Positions 31,718-42,523 of a stretch of DNA of 64,000 nt are shown piece after piece. The DNA is from Stereocaulon alpinum (Eukaryota; Ascomycota; Lecanoromycetes; Lecanorales; Stereocaulaceae). Every line of letters begins with the position of its first letter. Positions within the stretch are counted from its first letter, which is position 1. Below the pieces are notes generated by a model that worked only from the letters and a program-made list of their open reading frames with translations, did not search any database and had not been told where the DNA came from. The stretch is from the NCBI GenBank assembly GCA_018257865.1, contig JAEUBA010000031.1, forward strand, positions 1 through 64,000, read 5' to 3'. Position numbers and translations under genes: made by a program.

Positions 31718-34443
31718 ATGGCGACCGCTGTACGCCAACCAGAATGGCAGCAGCCCAAAGAACCTTCAGATTCCAAATTACCACCAGTCAGGATATACAA
31801 CTCCTTGACTCGAAGTAAGAATCCTTTTTACCCGATCAACCCGGAACAGATCACTTGGTATGCGTGCGGGCCGACCGTATACGAGTAGGTTTCGCTCTAA
31901 AGCTGGGATTGCTTATTGTAACATTTCCCAGTGACGCACATCTTGGCCATGCAAGAAACTACGTTTCAACGGACATTATTCGAAGAGTTCTGCGAGACTA
32001 TTTCAAGTTCAAGGTCCGCTATATTCAGAATGTTACCGATGTTGACGACAAAGTAAGTCACATCTTGGATATTCATGGGCATCTCGGTCGCTTCACGTGG
32101 TGATTGACAACTCTGGTAACAGATCATTCTCCGCGCACGGCAAAAACATCTAATCAACGAGTTCAATCATGGTAGACTAGGCGAATTTTCCGACGATCTT
32201 ACTGGTACAAGAACCTCGGCATTACGAGCTTATCTCAAAAAGAACCTACCAAAGGTACCCGAGGACACAGCGCCGTCGGCTATTGTGGAAGGAAAATTAG
32301 CCAAAGAGTATAGTACTGTGTTAGAAGGTCAACCTCTCGTACTGGGAACTGTCGCGGGCGACAAGGAGGCCAAGATCAAAATGCACATCAGAACCGCCTT
32401 AGCAGCGGCACGTGCAATGCATGCAATCGAAATAAAAGCCGAATTCTCACCGGAGGACCTTGTCAGCCTTGAAGATGTCTTGATGCCTTACTTAGACGAC
32501 AAGCTCAAGAACACTATAGACTCGAAAGATCACTCTGTCTTCACTAACCTCACGCAATTCTATGAGAAGCGTTACACTGCAGACATGCGAGCATTGAACG
32601 TCTTAGATCCGGACGAGATCACTCGCGTAACGGAGTATGGTAAAGAGATTGTGGCCTTCGTAGAGCGGATCGAGCAGAATCAATTCGCCTACACCATCAA
32701 AGATAAGGATAGTTCGAACAGTAAGAACAGTATGATCAGCTCGAATAGATTGTGCTAACGAGCATCTTCAGAGTCTGTTTACTTCGACATTAAAGCATTT
32801 GAGGCCGCAAACAACAGCTACGCCCGCCTAGAACCTTGGAATCGAAATGACACCGAGCTCTTGGCGGACGGTGAAGGCGCTTTGACGAAGGACGCAACCG
32901 GGAAACGATCGGCAGCAGATTTCGCGTTATGGAAAGCTTCCAAAGCCGGTGAGCCCAGTTGGCCAAGTCCGTGGGGGGAGGGTAGACCTGGTTGGCATAT
33001 CGAGTGCTCCGCCATGGCTTCGGATAAGCTTGGCAAAAAGTTTGACATCCATTCAGGGGGAATAGATCTAGCATTTCCGCATCATGACAACGAGCTTGCT
33101 CAGAGCGAAGCATATTGGAACAATGATCATGACCACCAACATCAATGGGTAAACTACTTCCTACATAGTGAGTACTCATAGCCGTTTTCTGATCCTTCCG
33201 TGCGGCCTGCGTATGAGTCATTCATTTACAGTCGTCTAGTGGGGCATTTGTCCATCGCAGGAAGTAAGATGAGCAAGTCGTTGAAGAATTGTAGGTACTC
33301 TCGTAGCTCAATCACTCATGAAAATCGAGTCTGACCAAGCACCTAGTTACAACGATCAAAGAAGCTCTCGATCGAGGAACCTGGACACCGCGAGGACTGA
33401 GGATTGTGTTTCTTCTCGGTGGATGGAGAGAGGGTATCGAGATAACCGATGCTATGGTCAAGGAGGGATCGGCTTGGGAAGATAGAGTCAATAACTTCTT
33501 CATCAAAGCCAAAGATATCTCAGAAGACAATCAAAAATTCACAGAGGGCGATCAGGACCTTCTCGAGTCATTTGAGAAAGCTAAGAACGACACATTCGCC
33601 GCCCTTTGCAACTCCTTCGATACGCCTACAGTGATGAGAAGGATATCAGAATTGATATCGGACTACAACATCGCCTACAACAGCGCGGGCAAGCCTCCAC
33701 CTTCGCCGTGTGCAACACTAAATATCGCCAGATGGATGACTTCGTTAGTGAATATATTCGGACTCAACGGTACTGCAAAACCAGACGATCCCAGGATTGG
33801 TTGGTCAGGCATAGATGTTCCGGAAGATGCGAAGCCAATACTTACCAGCCTATCGAGGAAACGTGACAGCTTACGGCGAAAAGCAAGATCTAAGAGTCTC
33901 GCCAAACAAGATCTGACGCCAGTCCCGTATCCGGAGCGGACGATGACAGAAGCACAGATCAAGTCCGAAGCCCCATTTAAAGGCATACTCGAGAGCTTCA
34001 ACAAGACTTTGCAAGGTCTCAATGACTCGCAAAATCTCGCGAAAGATGTTCTCCAGCTCACAGATCGCCTTCGAGATACGGACCTTTGGGACAAAGACGT
34101 GTACCTAGAAGATAGAGACAATGATGCGCCCGCTCTCATACGACCAGTGACGAAGGAGCTACGAGCTGCGCGAGAAGAAAAAGAGAGGAGAGCCCGAGAA
34201 AAGGAGGAATCCAAGCTGAAAAAGGAACAAGCGAAAAAGGAGGAATTGCCGAAAGTCGACAAAGGAGAGCAGGATCACATGACGATGTTCCGAACGGAAG
34301 AGTACAGCGCTTGGGATGCAGACGGGATTCCGACTAAAGATAAGGATGGGGAGGAGCTGACGAAGAGTAGACGGAAGAAGCTGGCGAAGGATTGGGAGAA
34401 GCAAAAGAAGGCACATGAGGTGTTTTTGGCGAAGGGGAAGTAG
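31718..34443 (+). CDS. Cysteinyl-tRNA synthetase
   Basis: Six exons (31718-31884, 31932-32052, 32123-32720, 32772-33167, 33240-33290, 33347-34443) encode 809 residues. The class I signature is DDAHLGHAR (HxGH) and KMSKSLKNF, here on exon 5, a 51-nt exon. Zinc-site elements ACGPTVY, IECSAM and FPHHDNELAQSEA are present. The C-terminus is a long charged helix (EEKERRAREKEESKLKKEQA) ending in the fungal block EYSAWDADGIPTKDKDG. The enzyme charges tRNA-Cys in the cytosol. The same frame is open upstream to a Met at 31544, adding 58 residues with basic and hydrophobic character. This could be a mitochondrial presequence giving dual targeting. Confidence 0.92.
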
Positions 34444-34886
34444 AGCGTTGAGTATTGGTTTTAGTTAGATTCCAACGCCGTAGAAAAGGAAAAGCGTAGC
34501 TGAATGGGTACCCTTCCAATTCCTGTAAAAGCCATTCTCTGCAGGGTATCTAATGCTACGAGCTGGTCACGACGGTCATGTACCATAAATGTTTGTTCTC
34601 CGAGCGACGAATAGTACAGTGTTGTAGCCAGCTACACAGCGATCAGGCTGCTTCCAGTGTAAGGTGAAATTCGATTGATAGTACATTCAGGTAACAGGCT
34701 CAAGCGCAGAAATCGATCGAACTAACACGACTGATTTAGTAAATGGTGCAATTTGCGTATTCAGTCTGTTGCCTAATTCTTGAAGAGACAAGTGACAGCG
34801 TGTTGATTTTGCAAACGACCAAACGACATGACTAGCCACAGGTGCCCAAGCAGGAGGTCTCGTCATTAAGGGCTCATTCATTGCCA
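34444..34886. other. 3' region between convergent genes
   Basis: Lies between the synthetase stop and the SesB-patatin stop. Nothing recognisable was seen. Confidence 0.5.
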
Positions 34887-37186
34887 TCAAGATTGGACCA
34901 GCAAGGCCGCGCATTCCTTCAAGCTTTCCTTGGTGTTATACTCCCTCAGCATCTCTTTGGTCTTTGATATTATCTTTGGAAGCTTCTGCCAGCCGCTTAG
35001 ATCCACGTCTCCCAGGCCCTCTACGTTGAACCTGAAATAGATGGGCCTCAGGCTCTCGTACTCGGCATTCGCCAAGACCTCTTGATGCTTCGCCTCTGTA
35101 TCGACTGCGAGACGGGTCAAAGCTTTGACGAGTCCTATCATGCCCGGGCGGTATGGTGGATGTTCAGTTGTTCCAGTACCAATGCTTACTAGACAGCGGA
35201 CTGGTGGGTCATGAAGAGGACCGCGGAGCTCGTTAACGGCTTCTATGATAGGGTTGTTGTTCTTCATAGCGCCATCGAAGAATGTTGACTTGCCAATCTT
35301 CGCTGTGGGAAAGTAGGTAGGAGCGGCAGCAGTGGCTCGTGCAGCCTCAATTATGGTGCATGTGCGGAGGTCGTCGTCCATTCTGCTTCCAGGAACATCA
35401 TAAGACCTAAGCCTTGCGCAGTCATGAGTGTCTGTATCCACGGCACAAACAAAGCTATCGGTGCTATTAGCTTTCCGTAGCGCTGAGTCTGAAGATCAAG
35501 GAGACGAAAACAGACATATTGCATCTACCTCCTAGTGGATCTCTCAGGCTAGCCTCATGGACAATTCCTTCGAGATTTACTGATTCCGCTATCGGAAGCC
35601 TGTACTGTAGGATCTCCGTGACGGCTTGCTCAAGTGCAGTAGCGCTGAACCAGCCATTTCCTGTCATAAAATTCCAGGCTCCTGTAGCCCACATTGTCCA
35701 GGTCTTAAGCTCAAAGACATCTTTGGAGAGCTTCTCGTATGCAACGATGCAGCTGATCACATCCATACGCTAGACACATCAGACAAGTGGTCTCAAAAGG
35801 GGCAACATGGCGCTCCCTAACTCACTAGACGGCCTAGCATGATGGCAATCAAGCTGTGAACGAGGTCAAAGATTGTACACTTATTAGGTTTTGCGAGATC
35901 AAGTATGCAGTGGATCGTACCCTCCAGTGCTTGTTCCACATATGAGATCAAAGTATTCACAAGGCCTAGGAAGATCCTTCAAATGTTCTGTCTTCTGGAT
36001 CTCATACATCAGATCTCTTATAACGAGCAAACTTGAGAGGCCCCGGACACCTCCACCATCTAAAACGCATTACTAGGTACGCTTGTAGTTCTTGCAGCTC
36101 TTGTACGGGGGTACTCACCTAGACACAGAATTCTCATACCAGCATCTAGATTAGCCGGAACCGGATCGCAGCCAATCGAGTGCAATGTATCCGATGGCAG
36201 CGGTTCTATCTGCTTCAAGAATGATAGCAACCGCTTATATACCACATCACCACTTGAGTCAAATTTCCCTAACTCGGATTGAGGAACATCTCGAGAGATA
36301 TTCTCGGCGCCTGCTAAGACCGCTACCTCCCGGGGTACAGGCTAGTAACATAGTTACACGTCACTCGATGACACCAGACAAACCCTCTATATGACTTACG
36401 AAAAACCCGGGAATCAACAAGCCTCCGGATGGCAAACTCGCGAAGCAGCACGCGAGTTTATAGTACTGTTCCATTGAACGAAAGAGACGGTTTGATTTCT
36501 CAATATCAGTATCTCCGAGTATTGCTGCACCTAACCACTTGGCTGGAAACATGAGCATCGCCATCATCATCTGATGAGACGAAGTGAAATCCCAGATCTT
36601 TCCCTTATGGCGAGTGCCAAGGAACACGATAGCACGAGTATCATGGCATATTTGGTGCTTTCTTGCAATCGGATGTGCGCGAGAAAGAAGGAGAGCCTGG
36701 CACAAAGCCATTAGACTGTGCAATCATCATTCGTACTATTAGAACCAGCTCCCTGACCTGTTTGATCACGTTGCCCCCAATGTCCTGACCGATGAAAATC
36801 AAAGGCCGGCCCCCCGGCTTACCCTCTCTTTCGATACAGAGGTCGGTTACCAGGTTTTCTGCAATTGTCTCCAGGCGAGCATCTCCCTGCGCGCGGTATC
36901 CAAAAGTCATCACATTGAAATAAGGCATGTCCCTTCCCAAGAAATCCTCAAGCCAGACATTCCCTGTGCGCGCACTGCGCCAAGAATCAGTCGAGTGACC
37001 GTTGAACCCATGAACAGCTACTACATCTCCTGTCGATTCTGGGGTGGATTGGCTCTCGTGGACAGTGTGGATGCCCAGCTTGTTGTCATTGCCTATGGAA
37101 TCGGCAAGATCGTTGGAGAGCTGTAAGGATGGATATAGCCTGGCTAAAGCCATGGTCTCGACGATATGCAGATGGAGAACACGCAA
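34887..37186 (-). CDS. SesB-like alpha/beta hydrolase fused to a patatin-like phospholipase
   Basis: Seven exons (37186-36758, 36696-36400, 36341-36119, 36059-35921, 35853-35826, 35769-35516, 35454-34887) add to 1938 nt, or 645 residues. Residues about 50-290 form a SesB/DUF676-type hydrolase: VVAVHGFNGHSTDSW, FGYRAQGDARLETIAENL, then FIGQDIGGNVIKQALLLS. Its nucleophile elbow should read GHSxGG but is GQDIGG, so the Ser is lost. From about residue 317 comes patatin: DGGGVRGLSSL (oxyanion hole), CGTSTGG (catalytic Ser near 361), AAPTYFPTAKIG and FFDGAM (catalytic Asp near 517). No NACHT or repeat domain follows. In fungal NLR proteins these two domains are alternative N-terminal effectors, so their union suggests an immunity-like or membrane-damaging role; that is inference. 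A start at Met12 (37153) is possible. Confidence 0.85.
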
Positions 37187-37497
37187 GCTGATCGAAGAAA
37201 GAAAGAATCTCTAAAAGTCATACAGCGACGCTCCAGGACATCTGCGTTGCACTGTGATCTCCAGGCAGCAGCCTAGTGTTTTAGCCTTATGATTTATCTA
37301 GAGCGACAGGGTCTCCTTTCGATAGCTATCAAGTAGGGATTGACTAGGCTGGGTCTGGCACGGGGATAAAGCGCCTTCGATGGGTGACCAAGCAGAACAA
37401 ACTAAAGCCGCAATTCCCGGGGCCAATGAATGCCAACTTAGGGGGTTCAACAATCTTGGCGGTGAACCGTTCTACTTTATTCGCAAGCACCTAGCTA
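37187..37497. promoter_or_regulatory. Upstream region of the SesB-patatin gene, cut off by a transposon
   Basis: About 310 bp remain between the gene's first Met and the transposon edge. Two purine/pyrimidine-rich stretches are present, and no specific site was seen. Confidence 0.35.
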
Positions 37498-37614
37498 CGG
37501 TGTCCCGGGATAACCAATTGGTCACATCAAATATTTTGAACTTTTATTTCTGAAAACCTAATCCACCGCATTTGCAACTCTCATTAATCCAGCAACTACA
37601 CCACCACCAGCTAT
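37498..37614 (+). repeat. Left terminal inverted repeat
   Basis: 117 bp, reverse-complement of 38700-38816 with no difference seen by eye. TA precedes at 37496-37497. Confidence 0.92.
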
Positions 37615-38103
37615 CCAATCATCTACAGCGCGCACGGTATAGCTTGTCTAATAGTACTCTATCGAATTCCTGCGTCTTATCCTAATAGCGCCGCGCAGAA
37701 TTGATCTGGACCCCCACTGAGAATGGATCCTTGATGCCTATAATGGGGGTGCTACTGCTGAAGATCTCCTCGTCCAGGTGTATAGACACTTCTGAGTCTA
37801 AGGATACTAAGACTGATCGTATCGCTGCAGACCATATTGTTATTGTTGATATTCTTTGAAAGTTACAACTAAAAAGTTTTGACTTGCAGGTAGCGAAGGG
37901 GTAGTATAGAATGCGCCTGCTTTTCTGATGATAGAATTGTCCAACCAATTGACTAATCCTTCCTATGTAGTGTTACTCTATACAGTCTCCAGCTACTCAG
38001 GTGTTTCTAACACGGCTAGGCTGATACCGCCGCCACCAAGTCTGCTGCTATCAACTGTAGGCCCTCCGCAACCTATGTTTCCATGTATGCTCAACAGCGG
38101 TAT

Positions 38104-38442
38104 GGATCACCAAGCACTTGCTACGCAGTACTTACCTACATCTTAGCTACCAACTGAGGCGCTACTGACGTATGAGGACCTCTGTAGCAATGCGCATACA
38201 TATGCCTGTAGGTGCATATCATAGGCGGGCCTTCCCCACCGCCAGCTAGGGCGGAGACCTGGACTATGCGACAGCGGGGTGGATCACCAAGCACTTGCTA
38301 CGCAGTACTTCAACTGAGGCGCCACTGACGTATGAGGACTCCTGTAGCAATGCGCATACATATGCCTGTAGGTGCATATTATAGGCGGGCCTTCCCCACC
38401 GCCAGCTGTGGCGGAGACCTGGACCATACGATAGCGGGGTGG
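38104..38442 (+). repeat. Imperfect tandem duplication inside the TIR element
   Basis: Two copies of a unit of about 165-177 bp begin at 38104 and 38281 (GGATCACCAAGCACTTGC in both). The first copy carries an extra 18 bases near 38134. Each unit ends in a GC-rich block that can fold (CCTTCCCCACCGCCAGC with the following GGCGGAGACC). Confidence 0.8.
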
Positions 38443-38699
38443 AATCGCAACCCGCCCAGCTACTCGCAGACGTAGGATAGTATGTAGAAGGAGGGCGGGA
38501 GGCTGGTAGGAGGTTATCTTGCCTGTAGGGAGCAGTCAGCGCAGTCTACTATATATTGTTGGTGGAGATGATATGAGCATTTCAACTATTTCCGGCGGCG
38601 ACATATACGGTGGCGGGAGCCGACGGCGTATAGTTCTGACCACCAGCAATGGTTTATTGCGTATAGAAACAATTATTTAAGTCACGTAATAGACAGTCA

Positions 38700-38816
38700 A
38701 TAGCTGGTGGTGGTGTAGTTGCTGGATTAATGAGAGTTGCAAATGCGGTGGATTAGGTTTTCAGAAATAAAAGTTCAAAATATTTGATGTGACCAATTGG
38801 TTATCCCGGGACACCG
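38700..38816 (-). repeat. Right terminal inverted repeat
   Basis: 117 bp matching the left TIR. TA follows at 38817-38818. Confidence 0.92.
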
Positions 38817-39017
38817 TACTAGCGCAGTCTCTGGCGCGGGGAAGATCCTCTAACCCGATTGTGGCCACAGAGTTCCAAATAAGCAGGTGACCGCATTGGT
38901 AGACACATGTCTTCGATTAACTTAGTATGAGTGAGATTGAGATATCAACTTCAGACAGAAGCAATAAAAAGCCGTCTAAGCATCCGGAGTCCGAGTTCTC
39001 ATACCAGGATAGGATAG

Positions 39018-39647
39018 GTAACAGCACAGCTTAAGAGTTGCTATGGCAAGTGGAAAGTAATTTCAGATGTCGGAAGGCTGGACGCGCACAAATTGGCAAA
39101 CACATATAAGCAGGCTTCAGCTACTCATACCAGTGCTGATAAAGTATTACTGCGAGCGCTATATCAAAACATATTGTCAGGCTTACTAGCAATAGATGAC
39201 TCTCGAGCACTCGTTGGCCTATCGAGGATATACAGTATCTCGAGGCTGCCCTGCCCCATTGTAAACATGGCTAACCTGCTCTTCAATGATGTGGCAAATC
39301 TTGTCCGCAATGCCTTGGAACATCTTCTTCTACCCGTTACCAATGGCTGCTTAGATGCTTTCTCTAACATACCTCTACATATGTTCGAGCGAACTCAGTT
39401 ATCTTTGTATGTAAGACGAAGAAAGCCGTCTCGTAACAACCTAACAAAGCCTTCCACGCGTAAAGATGCAAGACGGATGGATATCTCCGCTGACGGTTGG
39501 CTGACGATATATGACCATTTCTTTGATCCTGATTCACGGCTGGTAGTGCAGCGAAAGGTAGCTTTTAAGCCCGAGCTGTTAGATCACATTGAAATCGTGA
39601 GCTGCTACAAGTCCAGATACAAGTACATAGAAGAGCACACGTCTTGA
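39018..39647 (+). CDS. Unrecognised open frame, exon or remnant
   Basis: The frame is open for 210 codons and ends at a TGA at 39647. No ATG opens it near its beginning, and the first in-frame Met lies well inside. It would therefore have to be a downstream exon or a fragment of a former gene. The sequence is mixed hydrophobic and basic with no motif I recognise. The TIR transposon lies 200 bp upstream and may have separated it from its 5' part. Confidence 0.3.
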   Translation, partial: VTAQLKSCYGKWKVISDVGRLDAHKLANTYKQASATHTSADKVLLRALYQNILSGLLAIDDSRALVGLSRIYSISRLPCPIVNMANLLFNDVANLVRNALEHLLLPVTNGCLDAFSNIPLHMFERTQLSLYVRRRKPSRNNLTKPSTRKDARRMDISADGWLTIYDHFFDPDSRLVVQRKVAFKPELLDHIEIVSCYKSRYKYIEEHTS

Positions 39648-39766
39648 ATTTCCAGTTGACAAAAGTGCGGTGCGAGACCTCGTCTAGTAGGGCAAGACTG
39701 GAAAGGTATACCGAAAGCAACCCACGTAGTCAGTACGGTAAATCTCATGCTTGGCCGATGCTGCAT

Positions 39767-42170
39767 TCACAGAATGCTTGAGTTGCCATACTTCTTGGCA
39801 AACATACCCAGCGCTTTTATCGTGAATGTAAACTTATAGTTCGGATATGAGATCATGCTACAAGATCTTATCAGCATTGATCCCTAAACAAGAAGGGAGG
39901 CTTCCAATGCACTTACACGCTCTTATTGAACACTCCCTCGATTCCCTCCTGTAGCCATTCGCCATTCTTCTGCTGCCTTCCCATGACAAGCCTCACAGCT
40001 CTCTCGATCGGCCTTCGATCTGGGTACTCAGCAGCCATCAGCCCAATGATGGCCCAGCTAGTCATAACGACCTGACTATCACGTTGAATGTAGACACCTG
40101 TCTCACAACTCCTATAGCTTTCTCCCCATCCACCATCATCTCTCTGCTTGCCGATGAGGAACTCGCAAGCCTTCGACACGCGAGGACTACTGGTGTAATT
40201 CTCACCCACGGAAGCCAGTGACTCCAGGGCGAACATACCAGCGTAAGTGAAGCAAATGCCCCAGCTACCGTACCATGAGCCATCAGGACGCTGAGCTTTA
40301 CGAATATACCTAAGCGCGCCATCGAGCGCCTTTGAAATGTCTGCTTTCCGATAATTTGGATTTTGTGTCGAGAAAAGGCGAAGCGCTGTGACGACTGCTG
40401 TGCTGCATTCGGGGTAATCGTATTCGACCATTATTCTGCCGAAAACTTCGGCTGCATTGAGAATCTCGAGGTATTGAGATCCTCGCGTAGGTTCGTATGA
40501 AGCAAATCCCCCCGAAGCGTTTTGCATCGTTAGCAGTGTGTCAATGGCATCCTGTATCCTCTGATCGGAGACCAGCAGGGGATACCCAGGGAGACTTTGT
40601 AGCATAAGAACAGCTTTCAGTGCTTCACTTGTAGTATCGCTGACAGTATACCCCTGCGTCCTTGTACTGAAAGCCCAGGCGCCCTTCCGCTGCTGTCGAT
40701 AACAGGCATCTTGCTCCCTGCAATTCTCCCGAATTTGCTGATCTTCCAGGAATCTCAGTGCTCTGATTAGCATCGGCTTCCATTTTGGATCCTCAGCCAA
40801 TCCAGCCTCTACTACTGCCTGGACTAGCCAAGAAGTGTCCCAGGTCTGCACTCCATTGGTGCCATTGGCAAGCATGCCTTCGTGTTTCATCCACAAGAAT
40901 TCAGGCAGGCGCTCTCTGTGACGCCTTACGGAGTAGCTGTCAGGCCCATCATGAATGTAACAAGCGACCATGTTCATTGCCGAATTGACAGGAGCTAGAT
41001 TAGCATAATCGGTATTTTCATCTTCGCGCTGGATCAAATCGAAGGTCCAATCTTCAGCCCACTTTCGTATAGATTCGCTTCGCAGGAAGGGAAACCAGAT
41101 GTAGACGAGAAGCCAATTGAGGATGGTGAGTATGAATGTTTTAGGGTGATAATTATCTCGTGGAGAAATGCTGTTGCGATGTGAGGCGAAGTTTACAGAC
41201 GAGTATGATTGGGTATAGAGCTCTTCGCGTATTTGCCGAGTGAGGGGATTTGATGGGATAATAAACTTCGTAGAGTATATATATGACATCGGGAGAAATA
41301 CTTGACGCATATGAATCCACCACCGCCAGGGAGCAAATGGTACCCAGTCTGGTACAAGCCTGCAGATTCATGTCAGCTTTGCCACCATATAGCGCGCGTT
41401 TTTCTTTCATAGCATACCACAGCTCTGGAGGAACAGGATTGACAGCATCCCACTCCATCACACCCAAAACAGCGAGCCAGAATTTTGCCCAGTGTGGTCC
41501 ATTGACTGCACCTCCAAGCTGATGCAGCATACCCCTCGCCTTAATTAACCTCTTGTCCTCTTCACCAGCTCCCAGCAGCCTCAGCACGACATACGTCATT
41601 ATAGTCCCATAAGCCGTACTCTCCCCCTCAATGTGTAAGCCCCACCCTCCGTCATCCGGATTTTGTCTCGCGAAGAGATACCGTTTCATCTCGATGGCGA
41701 CGGGCTTGGGTATTGGCGTTTGTGTGACATACCAAGTGCATACGAGGCCTGGCAAGAGGAACATTGGACCGCCATATTCGCAGGCCCAATTGCCTGGTGG
41801 GAGCTGTAGTTGCGAGAAGAAGGAGAGGGCATTTTGGACTGATTGTATTGGCGTCTTTGATTGAGGGAGGTCTGGTAGATCCTGAGTAAAGCCGTAAGTC
41901 ACAGCATTCCTCGAGTAAGCAATTGGAACAGACCAGAGGCAGGCCAAGGAAGTACCTGTCCGCGATGCTTTGGGGCCAGACTTCAGTCTCTTGGTCAGTT
42001 TCTAGATAATGCCATGTCTGGCAACCTCGTTCATCTCGCAGCCGCCAACGGTAGATGTCTGTCTTCTCTACCTGCTCGATGCTGGGGGTGATGGCTGAGC
42101 CATTGCGGAGGTCCTCCTCATTGATGGCTTGACCGTTCATGCCGTTCCGCTTATTCTTCACCATGCCCAT
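39767..42170 (-). CDS. Oxidosqualene cyclase (lanosterol-synthase family) with altered catalytic motif
   Basis: Four exons (42170-41956, 41909-41418, 41359-39917, 39857-39767) give 746 residues, close to the family norm. The N-terminus has TDIYRWRLRDERGCQTWHYL. QW repeats include QNPDDGGWGLH, QRPDGSWYGSWG and QRDDGGWGES. WVPFAPWRWWIHMRQVFLPM and the C-terminal YPNYKFTFTIKALGMFAKKYG are also present. The catalytic motif, normally DCTAE, reads DTTSE around residue 477: the proton-donor Asp is kept, and the Cys that supports it is Thr. The second supporting Cys appears kept in YPECSTAVV. Such enzymes fold 2,3-oxidosqualene into lanosterol or other triterpenes on the endoplasmic reticulum. The divergent motif suggests a secondary product rather than the housekeeping ERG7, an inference that needs the rest of the genome. 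Confidence 0.9.
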
Positions 42171-42523
42171 TCAGACACAGCTGCTGTAGCAGCTTCAGGC
42201 TACGTGATTTCTCGAGTAGCCCTTAGTCACAAACCTGCGAATGGGATGCTCGAAAGAGCAGGCAGCGGCAAAATTTCCGCTTCTACTAGCGCCATTGAGA
42301 GACACAAATTTGTAAATCAACGTCGTGGGAGTGTCACGATCTATGTGCTGTTGGAGATGGAAGATTGAATCAGGCAACCACAGTTCTTTAAGCGTTGTGA
42401 CACTCCAGAGTGTACAATGACTCGAATGCATCCAACCCTCCCAGAAGGCTAACGAACGCTCCATTATAACATGCTATAGCAATGTCTTCCCTTCGAATGC
42501 AGAATGCAGTTCCCAATTCCCGC
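42171..42523. promoter_or_regulatory. Upstream region of the cyclase gene
   Basis: Lies between the cyclase start and the stop of the next minus-strand gene. No specific binding site was identified. Confidence 0.35.

Larger units (their letters stand above)
37498..38816. mobile_element. Non-autonomous TIR transposon with TA target (Tc1/mariner or Pogo type)
   Basis: A 1319-bp element bounded by 117-bp inverted repeats that appear identical by eye, starting CGGTGTCCCGGGATAACC and flanked by TA on both sides. TA duplication is the hallmark of the Tc1/mariner superfamily, including Fot1/Pogo. The interior of about 1085 bp has no transposase frame; the longest is an 88-codon minus-strand frame (37682-37948) with no family content. 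It includes an imperfect tandem duplication (38104-38442). CA and TG use is normal, so the copy has not been hit by RIP. It must have been moved by a transposase supplied elsewhere. Confidence 0.88.

Noticed and set aside
39913..39915. Cyclase stop directly after FNKSV
   Set aside because: The same kind of overlap: a GTAAGT donor here joins to an exon encoding the conserved YPNYKF tail.
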